This document shows positions 62,697-64,000 of a DNA stretch of 64,000 nucleotides, piece after piece. The stretch is from Lachnospiraceae bacterium. GTDB lineage: Bacteria > Bacillota > Clostridia > Lachnospirales > Lachnospiraceae. A model generated the notes under the pieces. It was given only the letters and a program-made list of their open reading frames with translations. It was not told the origin of the DNA and did not search any database. The translations under genes and the position numbers were made by a program. The stretch is taken from contig JAILDL010000034.1 of the NCBI GenBank assembly GCA_024689465.1, forward strand, positions 1 through 64,000, given 5' to 3'. Every line of letters begins with the position of its first letter. Position 1 is the stretch's first letter.

Positions 62697-63980
62697 TCAG
62701 ATGGCTTCCAGCGCCTGCTCCAGATCCGCGATCAGATCCTTCTTATCCTCCAGACCGCAGGAAATACGGATCATTCCTGCCGGGATGCCGGCTGCTGCAA
62801 GCTGCTCCTCGGTCATCTGTCTGTGGGTCGAAGTAGCAGGGTTCAGACAGCAGGTCCGTGCATCTGCCACGTGGGTTTCGATGGCTGCCAGCTTTAAACG
62901 CTTCATAAAGGCTTCGGCTCCTGCTCTGCCGCCCTTTACTTCGAAGGAAACGACACCGCATCCGCCCTTGGGCAGATACTTCTGTGCCAGTGCATGATAC
63001 GGATCGGAAGAAAGCCCCGGATAGTTTACCTTGACCACCTTCTCATGCTGCTCCAGGAATTCTGCTACAGCCTGGCCGTTTTCCACATGCTTGGGCATTC
63101 TCACGTGAAGGGATTCCAGCCCCAGATTCAGGATAAAGGCATTCTGGGGAGACTGGATGCAGCCGAAGTCACGCATCAGCTGTGCCGTACACTTGGTGAT
63201 GAAAGCGCCTTCCTTGCCGAACTTCTCCGCATAGGTGATGCCGTGATAGGAATCATCGGGCGTGCACAGTCCGGGGAATAAGTCTGCATGGGCCATCCAG
63301 TCGAATTTTCCGGAATCTACAATGGCGCCGCCCACTGCTGCACCGTGACCATCCATGTATTTGGTGGTGGAATGGGTCACGATGTCTGCGCCCCATTCTA
63401 TGGGTCTGCAGTTTACCGGAGTCGGGAAGGTATTGTCCACGATCAGCGGTACGCCATGAGCATGGGCTGCTTTGGCAAACTTTTCAATGTCCAGCACCGT
63501 CAGGGCAGGGTTTGCAATGGTCTCGCCGAATACCGCACGGGTATTGTCCTTAAATGCCCCATTTAATTCTTCCTCGGTGCAATCCGGGGAAACAAAGGTT
63601 ACTTCAATGCCCATTTTGGCCATGGTCACGGCGATCAGGTTGAAGGTTCCGCCGTAGATGGAGGAGGAGGCCACGATGTGGCTTCCGCATTCACAGATAT
63701 TGAATAAGGCAAAGAAATTAGCCGCCTGTCCGGAAGAAGTGAGCATGGCTGCCGTTCCTCCCTCCAGTGCTGCGATCTTGGCTGCCACCATGTCATTGGT
63801 GGGATTCTGCAGTCTGGTATAGAAATAGCCGCTGGCTTCCAGATCAAAGAGCTTTCCCATGTCTTCACTGGTGTCGTACTTAAATGTGGTGGACTGGATA
63901 ATGGGGATCTGTCTGGGTTCTCCGTTTTTCGGGGTGTATCCTGCCTGGACACACCGGGTGTCAATGCTGTAGTCTTTCAT
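62697..63980 (-). CDS. metY: O-acetylhomoserine sulfhydrylase (MetY-type)
   Basis: 427 residues, normal for the Cys/Met metabolism PLP family. YFYTRLQNPTNDM near 52-64, GQAANFFALF near 84 and SSSIYGGTFN lead to the PLP-binding Lys207 in HSTTKYMDGHG. The ~425-residue length and long C-terminal part fit O-acetylhomoserine sulfhydrylases rather than cystathionine gamma-synthase. It makes homocysteine from O-acetylhomoserine and sulfide. GGAGG lies before the ATG. The start is inside the window. Confidence 0.92.
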   Translation of the reverse strand: MKDYSIDTRCVQAGYTPKNGEPRQIPIIQSTTFKYDTSEDMGKLFDLEASGYFYTRLQNPTNDMVAAKIAALEGGTAAMLTSSGQAANFFALFNICECGSHIVASSSIYGGTFNLIAVTMAKMGIEVTFVSPDCTEEELNGAFKDNTRAVFGETIANPALTVLDIEKFAKAAHAHGVPLIVDNTFPTPVNCRPIEWGADIVTHSTTKYMDGHGAAVGGAIVDSGKFDWMAHADLFPGLCTPDDSYHGITYAEKFGKEGAFITKCTAQLMRDFGCIQSPQNAFILNLGLESLHVRMPKHVENGQAVAEFLEQHEKVVKVNYPGLSSDPYHALAQKYLPKGGCGVVSFEVKGGRAGAEAFMKRLKLAAIETHVADARTCCLNPATSTHRQMTEEQLAAAGIPAGMIRISCGLEDKKDLIADLEQALEAI

Positions 63981-64000
63981 TTCTTTGCCTCCGATGGGTT

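Noticed and set aside
1-64000. tRNA, rRNA, riboswitch, CRISPR or prophage
   Set aside because: No convincing sequence was seen by eye. Small RNAs cannot be excluded without covariance-model searches.

Overview
The window reads as a chromosomal stretch of a gut-type anaerobic Firmicute, most likely a Lachnospiraceae-like Clostridium relative. The basis is the gene set: YesM/YesN-type two-component systems beside sugar ABC importers, a pyruvate formate-lyase pair, DctPQM TRAP transporters, a clostridial-style thioredoxin reductase, DUF3048 lipoproteins and a GH53 galactanase. Shine-Dalgarno sites are strong, and no tRNA, rRNA, CRISPR array, phage or plasmid backbone was seen. The first ~0.7 kb and the transposase at 2.2-3.0 kb look more AT-rich than the rest. 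No wholly new multi-gene system is proven here. The strongest unusual features are listed in the findings.

Region 1 (1-5.0 kb): a partial alpha/beta hydrolase, a TfoX-N protein, an HExxH lipoprotein, a REP-type (RAYT) transposase bounded by 29-bp inverted repeats, and a membrane EAL protein. The repeats supply the end of one neighbour and the start region of the other.

Region 2 (5.0-18.6 kb): a carbohydrate module on the minus strand. It contains PHP, ThuA and SDR genes; a one-TM protein, a second sugar-binding lipoprotein, a histidine kinase and an AraC-type response regulator; a YtfQ-YtfR-YtfT-YjfF-type sugar ABC importer; and a CE2-type SGNH esterase coupled to an unrecognised cysteine-rich protein.

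Region 3 (18.6-23.2 kb): a zinc module with a Fur-family regulator, a small Cys-rich membrane protein, ZnuA/ZnuC/ZnuB and a terminal lipoprotein. Its promoter is flanked by two 7-1-7 Fur-type boxes.

Region 4 (23.2-32.6 kb): an Eis-like acetyltransferase coupled to a DUF362 protein, an orphan DctP with a YcxB-like protein, a complete DctP-DctQ-DctM TRAP transporter and its kinase/regulator pair.

Region 5 (32.7-39.6 kb): a cupin, an MFS permease, a barstar/membrane-anchored barnase pair, a beta-helix lipoprotein and two tandem DUF3048 paralogues.

Region 6 (39.6-49 kb): PflA/PflB; CsoR with a copper ATPase fused in frame to a CopZ-like domain that keeps its own ribosome-binding site; and a peroxide/thiol redox operon of glutathione peroxidase, a thioredoxin reductase lacking NADPH motifs, thioredoxin and a flavodoxin-like protein.

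Region 7 (49-64 kb): an LTA-synthase-like sulfatase, an SGNH protein with SLH-like repeats but no signal peptide, three signalling proteins (PAS-GGDEF-EAL, hybrid kinase, membrane GGDEF), CapA, SulP, GH53 galactanase and O-acetylhomoserine sulfhydrylase.
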